The notes beneath the pieces are model-generated. The model was given only the letters and a program-made list of their open reading frames with translations, was not told the DNA's origin and made no database searches. DNA of 64,000 nt, taken from the NCBI GenBank assembly GCA_916700875.1, contig CAKAKS010000060.1, positions 29,358,189-29,422,188 on the forward strand. The letters run 5' to 3'. Below, piece after piece: positions 24,163 to 34,869 of this stretch (the first letter of the stretch is position 1; every line of letters begins with the position of its first letter). Source of the DNA: Sebastes aleutianus. Taxonomy: Eukaryota; Chordata; Actinopteri; Perciformes; Sebastidae. The position numbers and the translations under genes were made by a program.

Positions 24163-24216
24163 CAAAGCGTTAGTAACGACAACGTTAGTGACGACAACGT
24201 TAGTGACGACAACGTT
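24163..24216. repeat. 15-bp tandem repeat, about 3.5 units
   Basis: Units ACGTTAGTGACGACA repeated in tandem with slight variation. It sits in what looks like the end of a dispersed element containing CCGAAATTCCATACTTAC and ATCCCACAATGCAAAG. Confidence 0.85.
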
Positions 24217-24300
24217 CATAACAGACGTTGACAGACAGCTCTGTAACATCAATAACTCTTCAATTTAACTGTAAGTATAATATTTCACTTTGCTGGGTGT

Positions 24301-24327
24301 AATATATATATATATATATATATATAT
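24301..24327. repeat. TA dinucleotide microsatellite
   Basis: Pure alternating TA tract of about 27 bp. Confidence 0.95.
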
Positions 24328-24866
24328 CACCATGACAACGGAGCAAACCCCAATGTGGAGGAAGACCGAGCAGTGTGATTGAAAGCTAATACATGGACCT
24401 GGAGTGAGGTTTTTATTTCTTTTGGTAATGCATTCAACAGCTTTTTTTTTTTTTTTAGCAAGAGACACTTTAAAAGTCTTCCTCCAGTGACCTCATCACT
24501 CTGTTTATATACTGTATCAAAGCTAAAACTGTTCTACAGGTGATTCAGAGGAGTTGTACAGCAGGTAGAGGACTATGACCTCCTTGACCAGTCTCCTTAC
24601 AAATATTTATTAATGTGTAAAATCACTGGAGGGGGACTTTAAAAGCATCTGAGGGTCTGAGGACGACCTTCAAGTAGTGAGGTGGGCTCATTTATAGAGT
24701 TCGGAGGTCTTCAGGTGTCTGCATAGCTTGGTCTTATGGCTCTGGGTCCCGTTTCATGTGATCATAATAGACAGTTCTTCAATCTGCTGCTCGCAGATGT
24801 TCAGTTTAAAGTTGTCTTTTATGGATAGGTAAATTCAGCCAATCATTACTCCCCTGCTGTGTCCTG

Positions 24867-25088
24867 ATGACTGACAAATCACTCAGCCTGTTTCCAGTGC
24901 CAGTGCCAAACAGTCTCGACCGTCCAGTCAGGAGAGGCTCCACTCGTCAGCTCTCGGTGGAATCTGGAAGGAAAGGGGCAGACGTGTTTAACAGGAGCTA
25001 CGATAGTTTACCATCTAAACATAAACGCTCTAAAACTCAACTCAAACTAACTTCTGCTTCTTGTCTCACCTTGAAAACAACAAGGTGA
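24867..25088 (+). other. Unassigned 73-codon ORF, weakly exon-like
   Basis: Open frame in otherwise non-coding DNA between efhb and maip1. It contains a basophilic phosphosite-like RRGSTRQLSVES and ends at a stop. A possible acceptor (TGTTTCCAG) precedes the serine-rich part, but no matching donor or partner exons were found. I do not recognise it; it is probably a chance ORF. Confidence 0.15.
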
Positions 25089-25099
25089 GGATTCTGAAA

Positions 25100-26610
25100 A
25101 TAGCTTCCTTATCCTGCCAAACTGCCTGTGTGCTAGCGTTTGGGATAACATTTGAAGTGTAACAGGCTTTCTCAGAGGGGATTTCAAGACCTGAAACAAT
25201 AGGAAAGAGAATCTGGCTAACTAGATAGGTGGGCATTAGGTAGAATAGACACACCATGTGGTCCAGCAACTAACCGGATTACTGATTGGAAATGGAAAGA
25301 GGCTTTGAATGTTACATGCACTGGGAGTGAAATTATTTCCCCTTTCTGTTACAGCGGTGAATCATATCAGTGGCTCTTTACACCCAAATCGGGACAACTG
25401 AAGTGATGCAGCGACAGCATTTTACATTTACATTTTTGACAAGGTCCTTTTCAGACATAAATACGTAACATTGCTGGCTTCATCTAGCTGTTAAAGTGAT
25501 GAAATTGGTGACCGTTGCGTTAATTTTGCTTCATTCAGACATGACAGGACATTTCAGGAAAGAGCCACAACAATGCTCGCACGATATCTGGCACCTGGTG
25601 CGGGAGACGGCGGAGAGTTTATTAGATATCAAGGACGAAGAGCGTTTTTTTTTGTTCTCTTGCAGGATGAGAGCCTGTTTCCCAATGTCAGACAGTGATC
25701 AAGCATGGAGAAAGACAAGACGTGGTGACGGCACTTTTGTTTGCTCACACGCTGTATGTGAAGCGTTTTGCTGGATTCTCAGAATTTCATCCCTCCAGTT
25801 GGCACGAATGAAAAAATCAAAAAATATAAAGAGGGAGACAGCTGGTCTGATTATTCTTAAGACATAAGATTTTGTTTTTTGGACCCTCTTTTGCCCCGGT
25901 TGAGCTTCACAGACTGCCTGTGTGTCTGTTAATATTTGGAAAGTGTGCCACTGTGCCTCACTGTGAACTTCCAGAAGTATTACAGTGAATACACATCGGA
26001 TCATAGGATTGTCTCAAGCTTGGCTTTTATTTACTTTTCTTCTCATCGGTGCTTCTATTAATATTTCTTACTTTAAAATGCATTAGTGGCATTCCTCCAG
26101 TGAAATAAATGTCACTTTCCGTGTTTCCCCAAGTGAGGCATTAAATATTAGATGAACTCTCATCCACCCACACATGACACTTTGGAACATTTCTCCAAAA
26201 TTATCCTTTCCACATATATTTGAAAAACGTTTAACTCCGCACCATCAGCTTTGTGGCTCTGTTACCCACCCAACAGAAACAGACGTGCCATATGTTGGAA
26301 GGCCTGCAGGTAACTTTGAGGTTTTGCCAACATATAATTAAGTCTCCAAGTAAATATTTGTACTTTTTTTTTTTAAATTGTGAAGCAAACAGAGATTTTG
26401 GCTCATAACATCTGAGCAAATTAATGATCAAAAATTAACTTTGAGCAGAAAGAGTTCGCACACTGCATGAAATAGATTTGAACATGTCAAAGCTGAATGA
26501 CGAGTTGCAAATGACGATTGCAAATCATACTTTTGGACGCATGGCATGTCTGTGCAGACAACAAGCAGTGTGGTGCAAGTTCACACTTCACTAGAGCTAG
26601 CTCAAAGTTC
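25100..26610. other. Intergenic DNA with no recognised gene
   Basis: Includes a 123-codon plus-strand ORF (25496-25867) with no recognisable domain, no splice signals and low-complexity Lys-rich end, read as chance. Non-repetitive in appearance; no TIRs detected. The missing last exon of maip1 should lie somewhere between about 20.5 and 27.7 kb but was not recognised here. Confidence 0.45.
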
Positions 26611-26615
26611 AGGTC

Positions 26616-26867
26616 ACACTGGGGCTGGGCAATATATGAATATTGTATCCTGATATGAGACGAGACATCGTCTTAGATTTTGGATATCGTAATATGGCAT
26701 AAGTCATGTCTTTTCCTGGTTTTAAAGGCTGCATTACAGTAAAGTGATGTAATTTTTCTGAACTTAACCAGACTGTTCTAGCTGCTCTATTATTTGCCTT
26801 TCCCCACTTCAGTCATTATATCCACATCAATGATAATTATTTACAAAAAAATCGCATTATGTAAATA
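26616..26867. mobile_element. GGGGCTGGGCAATAT-type element fragment
   Basis: Begins GGGGCTGGGCAATATATGAA with TATCCTGATATGAGA and CATCGTCTTAGATTTTGGAT, a signature I recall from dispersed hAT-like teleost elements. It runs directly into the next element, so its right end is missing. Confidence 0.5.
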
Positions 26868-27306
26868 TTAGGGGTCAATCAATTAAAATATTTAATCACA
26901 TGATTGTCCATATTTTTAATCTGTTCAAAATGTACCTTTAAAGGGAAATTAGTCAAGTATTATATACTCTTTATAACATGGGAGTGGGCAAATATGCTGC
27001 TTTATGCAAATGTATGTATATATTTATTATTGGAAATCAATTAACAACACAAAACAATGTCATGTGATTATCATAAAGTGGTCATGTCTGTAAAGGGGAG
27101 ACTCGTGGGTACCGATAGAACCCATTTTCATTCACATATCTGGAGGTCAGAGGTCAAGGGACCCCTTTGAAAATGGCCATGGCAGTTTTTCCTCGCCAAA
27201 ATTTAGCGCAAGTTTGGAGCGTTATTTAGCCTCCTTCGCGACAAGCTAGTATGACGTGGTTGATAGCGATGGATTCCACTACAACCTCCAAAAGATCTAT
27301 TGCGTT
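26868..27306 (+). mobile_element. TAGGGCTGTCAA-family element, truncated copy 2
   Basis: Shares CATGATTGTCCATA, AAAGGGAAATTAGTCAAGTA, GGGGAGACTCGTGGGTACC and GACAAGCTAGTATGAC with copies at 1512 and 59777, but has an internal deletion after AACACAAAACAATG and stops at ATTGCGTTAAAG, where it fuses to another element. The left terminus is degenerate. Confidence 0.75.
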
Positions 27307-27620
27307 AAAGCAGCAGTAGGCGAGATTGGAGCAAATAGGATTTTAAAAAGTTATTTTTATAAAAGGGTCGCTATATCCTGACAGTAGTGCATGAGACAGG
27401 TAATCTGATTAAAAAAAGATTTGCCTCTGTGTCCTCCGGTGTCCTCCAATGCTTCTAATGGCATCTGCAAGATTTCACAGACTGGAGACAAACAACCACC
27501 TCCCTAGCCGCTCGCAACTACTCGCTCGCTTGTCAAGTTGACTTTTGAGACTTTGCAGGTGGGGATGGAACAGACGGTGGCTGATGTCTCCGCTCCTTTG
27601 CCAAACCGTCCACACAGTGC
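27307..27620 (-). mobile_element. TTAAA(G)CAGCAGTAGGC-family MITE, truncated copy
   Basis: Reverse-oriented end of the element found complete at 49805-50639 and 57936-58586: shares AGTAGGCGAGATTGGAGCAAA, TATAAAAGGGTCGCTATATC and GTGCATGAGACAGGTAA. The outer end abuts the preceding element, so one inserted into or recombined with the other. Lies just downstream of maip1 exon 4. Confidence 0.7.
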
Positions 27621-27712
27621 GTGAGGGTGAGAGTTAACGACGCCCACGTTCATTAGTCACAAACGGATATATTCGGTTCACCGAAAAACATGACGACAGG
27701 CTGAGTGCTTAC

Positions 27713-29759
27713 TCGTAGACTGCTGTCACTATTTTCTTCTGTGGGCCGCCATCTTCACTAGAGGCCACGTTGAAGATCTTTATGCCCTCAGGGTCATCGG
27801 GGCCATCATATGTCGACAGGAGATAAAACCTCATGACGACGAAGCAGAACTTTCTACCTGCAAGGAAAAACACGGAAACCAAAATTCAATAACTGAGATT
27901 ATGAGTCCATGACACCTTCCTTGGGAAGAGAGAGCATGGACAGTTTTATGACCTTTGACTAATATCATTACACTCTGAATGGCAGTAGTAATTGGTTTGT
28001 TCGGGATGTGAAAGACTTCCTCTGACCATAAGGGGGACCCTGATGGAATACATGCTGTCTTGAAATCCCTTTAGTCATTCACGGTTCTCAAACCTGTACG
28101 TGTTAATGTATGAAGACTGATCGCACGGAACTCACCAAATTTATCAAAGACGACAGACACGTCTTCCGGCAGCATAAATATAATATCTTCCATTGTGACA
28201 GCGAGCTGCTGTCTCTGAGCCTCGGTGAGAGACCCGCACCTCGTCTGAACATAATCTATCATCTGAAATGACAAAAGAGATCATCATAATAAAACAAACT
28301 GACGGGGATAATTCATCATTATCCCCACAAATTCACTACTCTTGATCGTTTAACCCTTTGCGATGAATTTGGACCTACATTTTTGGAGGATTTATTACAT
28401 GATCATACTCTACTCTGCAGTGCATTGTACGTGGATTATATTAATCCATATTGTTCATTTTTAAAATGACCACAATACCCAAAAGAGCATGCAGGTTTTC
28501 ATAGTACTAGCTGGTGAAACAGTCTTGGTAAAATGTTTACTTTTCATTTGAATATATCTGCAGTTTGTGTGCATGTACGGTATGTGCATGATTTGTTACC
28601 TCATTGGACACGATCCCCTTTAGACTGTGGTATCTGCCAATGGACATCATGTTGGAGACGTGGACCAAAGCCTGGGATGGATGAGGAACAAGAAGGTGAT
28701 TTAGTCACCTGCATCATGGTGGATGATGTTAGAGCCTCATATCATGAGTAGCGTGTTCCTGCAATAGAGGAGGCTGCAGTTTCAGGACCGCATTTCTAGG
28801 ACCCTAGTTTTTCGCGAAGCCTACGGTCTTCAGTGTAAATGCTTGTTTATCGCTCATTGTTTCACAATTACAGCTTTCAATCATATTGTTCAATCTTTAT
28901 CAGCAGATGGAGTTTGCCCAGTTGTCATGCAATTGCAGAAGTTTGAATTTCCATTTCCCGCCCCCCAAGCACTTGAACCTCAGCTTTGAGCCATAGAGTG
29001 CTCAGAAATAATGGAAATTTTAATATTTACAAAGCCATGACAACTATGAAAACTCCATCAGCTGATGAAGACCATGTCATATGATGGAAAGCACCAGAAC
29101 AGCTACTAAACAGACCTTGAGGTGAGACTGCTTTCTCAACTCAACATTAATTACTTGTTCCTACCAGAGTTAAATAGGTCATTAATTAAGTGGCATTTGA
29201 GAATTGCAGTTGAAATACATTATCTTAAGTTTTTTAAGGTGTTTTCAGCCTTTTATATTAATAGATTATTAAATTTGAAGATAAAACAACTTTTGTCTAC
29301 ACCTTCTAATGTCTTTCCTAGACCTGTTGGTGCTTCTGTCAGTATAGTTACCTGCTTCACTCCTCTCTCAAACTCCACAGAGTTGATGTCTAACTCAAAG
29401 TACAGATTGGTGAGATACATGATAACTCTGCACCGGATCCATGTGATCGGATCCGGGATGCCGACTACCGACACAGCGGGCTGACCTCCGGAGCTCCCCG
29501 GCGGAGGCTCGTCTCCTCCGGGCTGTGAGCTGAACAGTCTGTGCTTCTGGCTGGCGAACACGACCCTCCGCCTGCTCAGCCTCCGGCCTGGTCCTCCGGT
29601 GAGAGGACGCACAGGACGGACACACACCCCCGCCCTCTGCCGGTGCACGGCCGGATGCTCTCTGCAGGTCGAGCCGCTCTTCCAGGCGCAGAGCCCGGCA
29701 GAGCACGCCGAGAGGCCGCCGAGCTGCCGGCCTGCAGCGAGGCTGGTGATCCGCTGCAT
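27713..29759 (-). CDS. maip1: Matrix AAA peptidase interacting protein 1; last exon not found
   Basis: Minus-strand exons 29759-29352, 28671-28600, 28262-28136 and 27857-27713, all GT-AG with joining phases. The N-terminus (MQRITSLAAGRQL, rich in Arg, Ser and Ala, no early acid) fits a cleavable mitochondrial presequence; residues RLFSSQPG about 70 may be near its end. The mature part begins VVGIPDPITWIRCRV, matching the family's GFSNPINWVRTRI, then LYFELDINSVEFERGVKQALVHVS, MEDIIFMLPEDVSVVFDKFG and RKFCFVVMRFYLLSTYD. Known role: matrix partner of m-AAA protease (AFG3L2/SPG7) that chaperones EMRE precursor, securing regulated MCU calcium uptake. The final exon expected from the family (about 25 residues, human FQREFTQGVKPDWT-like) was not seen below 27713. 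Unspliced, the frame meets TAA immediately after Glu251. Start chosen as first ATG giving a presequence; an in-frame upstream ATG would add about 50 residues. Confidence 0.88.
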
Positions 29760-29905
29760 CAGACCGAGGAGGACGCAGCGGTACCGGCTTTGTTTTAGCC
29801 TCGGTCCGGGGCTGAAACAGCATGCATTGTCTGCTGTTGCCTTTGGTAACCTTACGCAACTCACCCCATGCTGTACCCAGAATCCTTCTCGACTATGATG
29901 CGACG
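29760..29905 (-). promoter_or_regulatory. maip1: maip1 5' UTR / promoter region
   Basis: Directly upstream of the proposed ATG. GC-rich exon 1 (29460-29760) passes into sequence with an uninterrupted upstream in-frame extension that contains two further ATGs (one at 29912), so the true start needs transcript evidence. No TATA box seen. Confidence 0.35.
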
Positions 29906-29929
29906 TAAACACACATGACTGCTGCCTTC

Positions 29930-30850
29930 AGGTGCTGCTGGAAATGCAGGAACCATCAGATGAAGCATTTTATATATATTTTTTCTTTTCCACTTTTTCT
30001 GCTGCTGTTTTTTATGTTATGTTTTTTGAATATATTTTATATTACTTTAATCCAATAGCAATAGCAATACGACAGTGTAAAAATACAAGTAAACAAGTAA
30101 AATCTTACATTCAAAATCTTGCATTATGTACTTTTACTTAGGTAAAAGTACATACGTATTAAGAACAAAAAGTAAAAGTACTCATTATACAGAATTGCCC
30201 ATGTCAGAATAACATATATTACTGTATTATAATTATAGATGCATCAATAAAGCATTTTATATTTGTTTTTTTCTTTTCCACTTCTCTGTCTTTGGCTTTT
30301 TCTGCTGCTGTTTTTAATGATTAATTGATATATTTATTTTTTTGAATATATTTTATATTACTTTAATCCAATGGCGGAAGAAGTACTAAGATACTTTACC
30401 TAAGTAAAAGTAGCAATACCACAGTGTAAAAATTCAAGTAAACAAATAAAATCTTGCATTCAAAATCTTGCATTATGTACTTTTACTTAGATAGATAGAT
30501 AGATAGATAGTAACTTTATTGATCCCGAGGGAAATTCAAGTTTCCAGCATCTCAGTTCCAAAGTGCATAGTGCGGTTGGAAATGCAGGAACAGTCAGATG
30601 GAGCATTTTATATTTGTTTTTTTTCTTCTTCACTTCTCAGGATGGTAGTAGTAGTGTTTCTGTCTTTGGCTCCTTCTGCTGCTGTTTTTTAATGATTAAT
30701 TGGTATATTTAATCTAATTGGTAGATTTTATGAATATATTTTAATTACTTTAATCCAATGGTGGAAGAAGTACTTTTTTCTTTTTACTTTTAGTACACAG
30801 GCCTACTTTTTTCTTGCAGGCCCATGTACTAAAAGTAAAAAGAAAAAGTA
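29930..30850. repeat. Triplicated dispersed repeat (TACTTTTACTTAGGTAAAAGTA type)
   Basis: Three diverged direct copies at about 29940-30170, 30240-30490 and 30590-30780 share GGAACCATCAGATGAAGCAT / GCATTTTATAT, TCTGCTGCTGTTTTT, AATATATTTTATATTACTTT and TACTTTTACTTAG. The third is split by a retroelement tail (30489-30590). The CAGTGTAAAAATACAAGTAA words belong to a teleost dispersed family. Confidence 0.7.
30489..30590 (-). mobile_element. Short retroelement tail
   Basis: ATAGATAGATAGATAG tract followed by TAACTTTATTGATCCCGAGG and CAAGTTTCCAGCATC, the same family as at 9938. Confidence 0.75.
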
Positions 30851-30888
30851 TGCGATACGGAACGCACCCTAAGTTTCAACTTACTCAG

Positions 30889-31236
30889 TCATAAAGACAG
30901 AAAATAAATATTGTCATTTGACAGCTTTCTTGCAAGGACTAACGATCTCCACTCATCTCTATTGTTTGCTTTCTTCTCAATGCTGTTACAGCTGTATCCT
31001 CTCGTCTTCATCTCTCCTTCGATGGTTCGCCTCCAGGTTGTTTTGGGCCTCCCTCTTCTGCGTTTTCCCTCTGGTGTCCAACGCAATGCCACTTTTGTCA
31101 TGTCATCAGATGATTTCCTTAATACAGGTCCAAGCCATCTCCATCTTCTTATTGTCCTTAGTCCTTGCCCTATGTGCCACCAGGTGCAACAAGGACTAAG
31201 TAAGTAAGTGCATAGGTCTACTGCAGCAGCCCTCAC
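30889..31236 (-). pseudogene. C-terminal fragment of non-LTR retrotransposon polyprotein
   Basis: A 115-codon minus-strand frame contains RRWRWLGPVLR, PKVALRW-like TKVALRWTPEGKRRRGRPKTT, WRRTIEGEMK and RDEWRSLVLA. This order is the characteristic post-RT tail of endonuclease-reverse transcriptase elements of the RTE/BovB-like kind (family assignment from memory). The catalytic RT domain is absent upstream, so it is a dead 5'-truncated copy. Confidence 0.75.
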
Positions 31237-31249
31237 AAAGTAGGCCTAA

Positions 31250-31480
31250 CGTACTGGTGTTGCATGCAGTAGCCTATGCACCCTCTTGCTCATATATCCG
31301 CTGCACGGAGGATTGTGGGTCAGAATAGCCAGAAAAGCATGCTGCATAATGCGTATTAGGACATTCTGGTGTTTTTGGCATACTGCATTTGACATACTAT
31401 GTATTGGGACATACTAAATGTTTTTCTAGCATACTAACTAACTAGTATGGTAGTGTTGTTTATTGGAACGCACAGTTCCA
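31250..31480. mobile_element. Dispersed element fragment with TACT/AGTA words
   Basis: Contains GGAGGATTGTGGGTCAGAAT, GACATACTATGTATTGGGAC, CTAGCATACTAACTAACTAG and ends GGAACGCACAG. The mirror motif CGGAACGCACC near 30858 and the related sequence at about 24045-24165 suggest a dispersed family, likely with inverted ends, interrupted by the LINE fragment at 30889. Confidence 0.4.
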
Positions 31481-31676
31481 AGGAGTACTTAAAGGCAGCA
31501 AAGTGTCTTTACTGACAGCATCCAGTAGAGGGAGATACATCACCATCTATCTGCCTCATGTCTCTCATGTGTTACAAAGTATGAGGAAACTAGAAAGCAA
31601 ACTTTAAGCGTGTCTGTGCGCGCATGAGTTATAAACACATTAAAAGAGGACATTTAAAAAGCCAGTGAAAGTGTCT

Positions 31677-31702
31677 ACACACACACACACACACACACAC
31701 AC
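31677..31702. repeat. CA microsatellite
   Basis: Pure AC repeat of about 26 bp. Confidence 0.95.
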
Positions 31703-31875
31703 TGTTAGAAAGGCCTGGACTGTAATAGGACTATGATAATGAAAGGTTCATAATTTGTTTATTTTGACTGTCACTACATGCCCATAGAAAGGTGGGAATT
31801 AAGTCATACAATTGTTATACAACTAATAAACAGTAGGAACATTCATACAAACAAATTATGAACTTTTCATTATCA

Positions 31876-31882
31876 CACACGC

Positions 31883-31926
<44 letters not shown>
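31876..31926. repeat. CA microsatellite
   Basis: AC repeat with two CG interruptions at the left side, about 50 bp. Confidence 0.95.
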
Positions 31927-31928
<2 letters not shown>

Positions 31929-32059
31929 AACCTGTTGTTCCTCTGGGCCAACATGTTTCTTTGTGTTTCTGCGCAGGTGCCCAAAATGATTGTGCAAAAA
32001 AAAATGTGAAATTTGATCATCAGACCAAAACATCATTAAGTCCCCGCTGTTTGTCGGTG

Positions 32060-32135
32060 ATTACAGGTCAGCGACGTCACGCGGCAGACACCTGTGCGCG
32101 CGGCCCCGCCTACCTGAAGTTCTCCCAACTAATTT
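32060..32135. promoter_or_regulatory. Small CpG-rich patch
   Basis: GACGTCACGCGGCAG and GTGCGCGCGGCCCCGCC, including a perfect CRE palindrome-like TGACGT/ACGTCA core, stand out in AT-rich DNA. It could be an isolated promoter or enhancer; no attached exon was identified with confidence. Confidence 0.3.
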
Positions 32136-32657
32136 TATTGATCAATAATTAGCAGCGCAGCTCACTCGGTTATTCTGAAATTGCGCTCAGACACGGAAAC
32201 CTTTCCTAGTAATTATGCTGTGTGTCAGTTGAGAATGCTTTTTACATCTGGGAGTCGGATGGAGCAGAATATTAACGACTTCCTCACTCTGGAGGAGATT
32301 AGTTGTTGGAGAATCTGCAGATAAAAACACAGACACAAGAGAAGAAGAGTCCATGATGCTGGTTATTACACCATAACCAAGACATTTAACCAGGATAGAG
32401 TGAAGAGGAGGAGGAAGTAAAGGAGGAGTGAAGGTAGGAAGGAAGACAACAAACATTAAGAGAAAGAAAAAGACATAGCTGAGCAAAAGAAACTAATTTT
32501 ACATGGGAAAACTTACAAATGAATAGCCAGACCATATGAGCTGCTCTTGCGAATAGGTTTGTTTTCCTATGTGAATAATTTACACACAGAAAAGAGACAT
32601 ATCTGCATGCATCTAGCAATTCAGACAGAAAAGAAGCAAGCAAGATATGGATGTTTT

Positions 32658-33236
32658 TATTGGACTTTATTAGTTGTAACCCACAGAAGACATTCCAGAA
32701 ATGTGTACCATGATCTGCAAATATCTCACTATCCACAAACATGTATTTTTGTATTTGTGATATGTAAAGTCACAAGTTATGCGTATTTGCAAATCGCCCT
32801 GTATTTTTGTTGATGTGACTTTACACAACACAAATACAAAAATACATGTTTGTGGATGGTGAAATATTTGCAGATCATGTTACATATTTGTGAATTGTCT
32901 TCTGTGGATTACAACTATTATCTACAGATCTGCTGCAGTACCAATCGGACAAAATTCTGTAAACAAACAGGACGAAAGTTACAAATGCACAGGAAGCGAT
33001 CTGCAAATGCGAAATAGATGCACAAATGTGTAAATGTCACTTTACACGTAAACCTTATAATATACGTATTTACAGAGTAAGTTATGCATATTTGCAAATC
33101 GCCCTGTATTTTTGTGAATGTGACTTTACACAACACAAATACAAAAATATATGTTTGTGGATAGTGAGATATTTGCAGATCATGGTACACATCTGTGGAA
33201 TGTCTTCTGTTGGTTACAACCAATAAAGTCCAATAA
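32658..33236. repeat. Foldback element with about 120-bp inverted arms
   Basis: Left arm starts TTATTGGACTTTATTAGTTG (32658) and the right arm ends CAACCAATAAAGTCCAATAA (33236). Inverted similarity includes CATGATCTGCAAATATCTCA and ACAAACATGTATTTTTG. Inside, a second set of direct/inverted words (TTTGCAAATCGCCCTGTATT at about 32788 and 33090) gives a compound palindrome. Non-coding. Confidence 0.85.
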
Positions 33237-33552
33237 CAACTTCCATAGCAAGACAGAAACTTACAGTCTTTGAGAGTTTATTTTTCATTTGTGCCCCGCA
33301 GGCTAATGAATAAAGTTTGCATCTGTTATCATACTTAAATATATACAGTATATAGGCTATCACAAATAACCTTTAAAACCAGTTAAGAACCAGCCTGCCA
33401 GGTCAATTACTGCCAGTAGGGCTGCAGCTAGAGGTCACCGAGGTCATGTCCTGTTTCTGGGAATTTAGAATTTTTTACCAACATTCACTTTCTACAAGTA
33501 TAGACTTTTTAGGACTAATTCAGTTATTCCTTTATGTTGATGTTTGATATTA

Positions 33553-34217
33553 ACCCAAATTTGTTTTAACGCCACTAATTTCTTTAACGCATTAATGCAA
33601 CTTGTGATTTTTAGGTTGTAGTGGGCTCAGTTTTAAGGTGAAGATACTGGTATCATATGAAAACCTGAGGAATCCATCGGTACCAACCATGTCATACAAG
33701 CTTGTTGCCAAGGAGGTTAAATAACGCTCCAAATTTACGCTTAATTTTGGCGAGAAACTGGCATGGCCATTTTCAAAGGGGTCCCTTGACCTCTGACCTC
33801 AAGATATGTGAATGTAAATGGGTTTTCTGGGTACCCACGAGTCTCCCTTTACAGACATGCCCACTTTATGATAATCACATACAGTTTGGGGCAAGTCATA
33901 GTCAAGTCAGCACACTGACACACTGACAGCTGTTGTTGCCTGTTGGGCTGCAGTTTGCCATATTATGATTTGAGCATATTTGTTATGCTAAATGCAGTAC
34001 CTGTGAGGGTTTCTGGACAATATCTGTCATTGTTTTGTGTTGGTAATTGATTTACAATAATAATTATGTTGATAAGAGTATTAAATACTTGACAAATCTC
34101 CCTTTTAAGGTACATTTTGGAAGGATAACAAATGTGATTAATTTGCGATTAATCGTGATTAACTATGGACAATCACAATTAATCGTGATTAAATATTTTA
34201 ATCAATTGTAAGCCCTA
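33553..34217 (-). mobile_element. TAGGGCTGTCAA-family element, copy 3
   Basis: Reverse orientation; shares GTTTTAACGCCACTAATTTC, GACCTCTGACCTC(C/A)AGATATG, CGAGTCTCCCTTTACAGACA and terminal AAGCCCTA. The terminal repeat at the 33.55-kb side is degraded. Confidence 0.75.
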
Positions 34218-34537
34218 GTTAATATCTTTAAATATGACAGGATTTAGCCAAAACACTTCAGTTAAATTAAAAGTAAAATGAAGGGATTCAGTATTTTTCC
34301 CCAAAAAACTATAAAGCTGGCCCTGTGGAAAATAGTTTGAAGCAGCAGTTTGACCAGATAAAATTAAAACATAACTGAACACTTAATTGAATAAATGACG
34401 TGAATTTTTTTTTTTTACAGATTTTTGGAATGGTTGCAATGGGGGGAAAATTGGATTAATTGTTTTTTCTCCACTTTCTTAACTGAATTTCTTACTAGTC
34501 TTGTATCGTCAATGCTACCGGCTGTGAAGGTTTACCT

Positions 34538-34681
34538 GCTGCAGGACACTGAGAGTGTCTCGTAGATGTGATTCAGTGTCGTGGAGACGGTGTGTGTTGA
34601 GCTGTAACGTCGTTGAGCTCTTTCCTCTGTTGTGCCACTGAAAGGCACTGTTGTCCACAGCTGAGCTGCCGGGTAACATGA
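34538..34681 (-). other. Unassigned candidate coding exon
   Basis: Minus-strand ATG at 34681-34679 opens 48 codons (MLPGSSAVDNSAFQWH, then STTLQLNTHRLHDTESHL and RDTLSVLQQ) ending exactly at a strong donor CAGCAG/GTAAAC (34538). The tail has heptad-like leucines (L at SHLRDTLSVLQQ), so it could begin a coiled coil. I do not recognise the protein and found no partner exon in 29.9-34.5 kb. It may be the first coding exon of a gene with undetected exons, or an exon relic. Confidence 0.35.
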
Positions 34682-34869
34682 TGAAGATGTCGTGTTGAAC
34701 AATCCTCCAGAGTGTTTAACGGCAGGTCACTGGTAGAGCGTAGGTTAAATATGGAGCCTGGTTTATCAATAATCATGAGACAACTTCATCAATAAGATAT
34801 GCTGCTCTGGAATATGTTATATTTTCTGGATAAAATCACAGCTTTAAAGAGTTCTGAAAACAGGATTTG

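Noticed and set aside
25496..25867. 123-codon plus-strand ORF between efhb and maip1
   Set aside because: No recognisable motif, no signal peptide cleavage context despite a hydrophobic start, and no exon partners; judged chance.
29395..29859. 154-codon minus-strand ORF and plus-strand ORFs over maip1 exon 1
   Set aside because: GC-rich exon leaves several frames open; only the frame giving PDPITWIRCRV continues into the other maip1 exons.
31677..31926. Two closely spaced CA repeats considered as a CRISPR-like or satellite array
   Set aside because: Plain dinucleotide microsatellites without spacers; no cas genes and a eukaryotic context.
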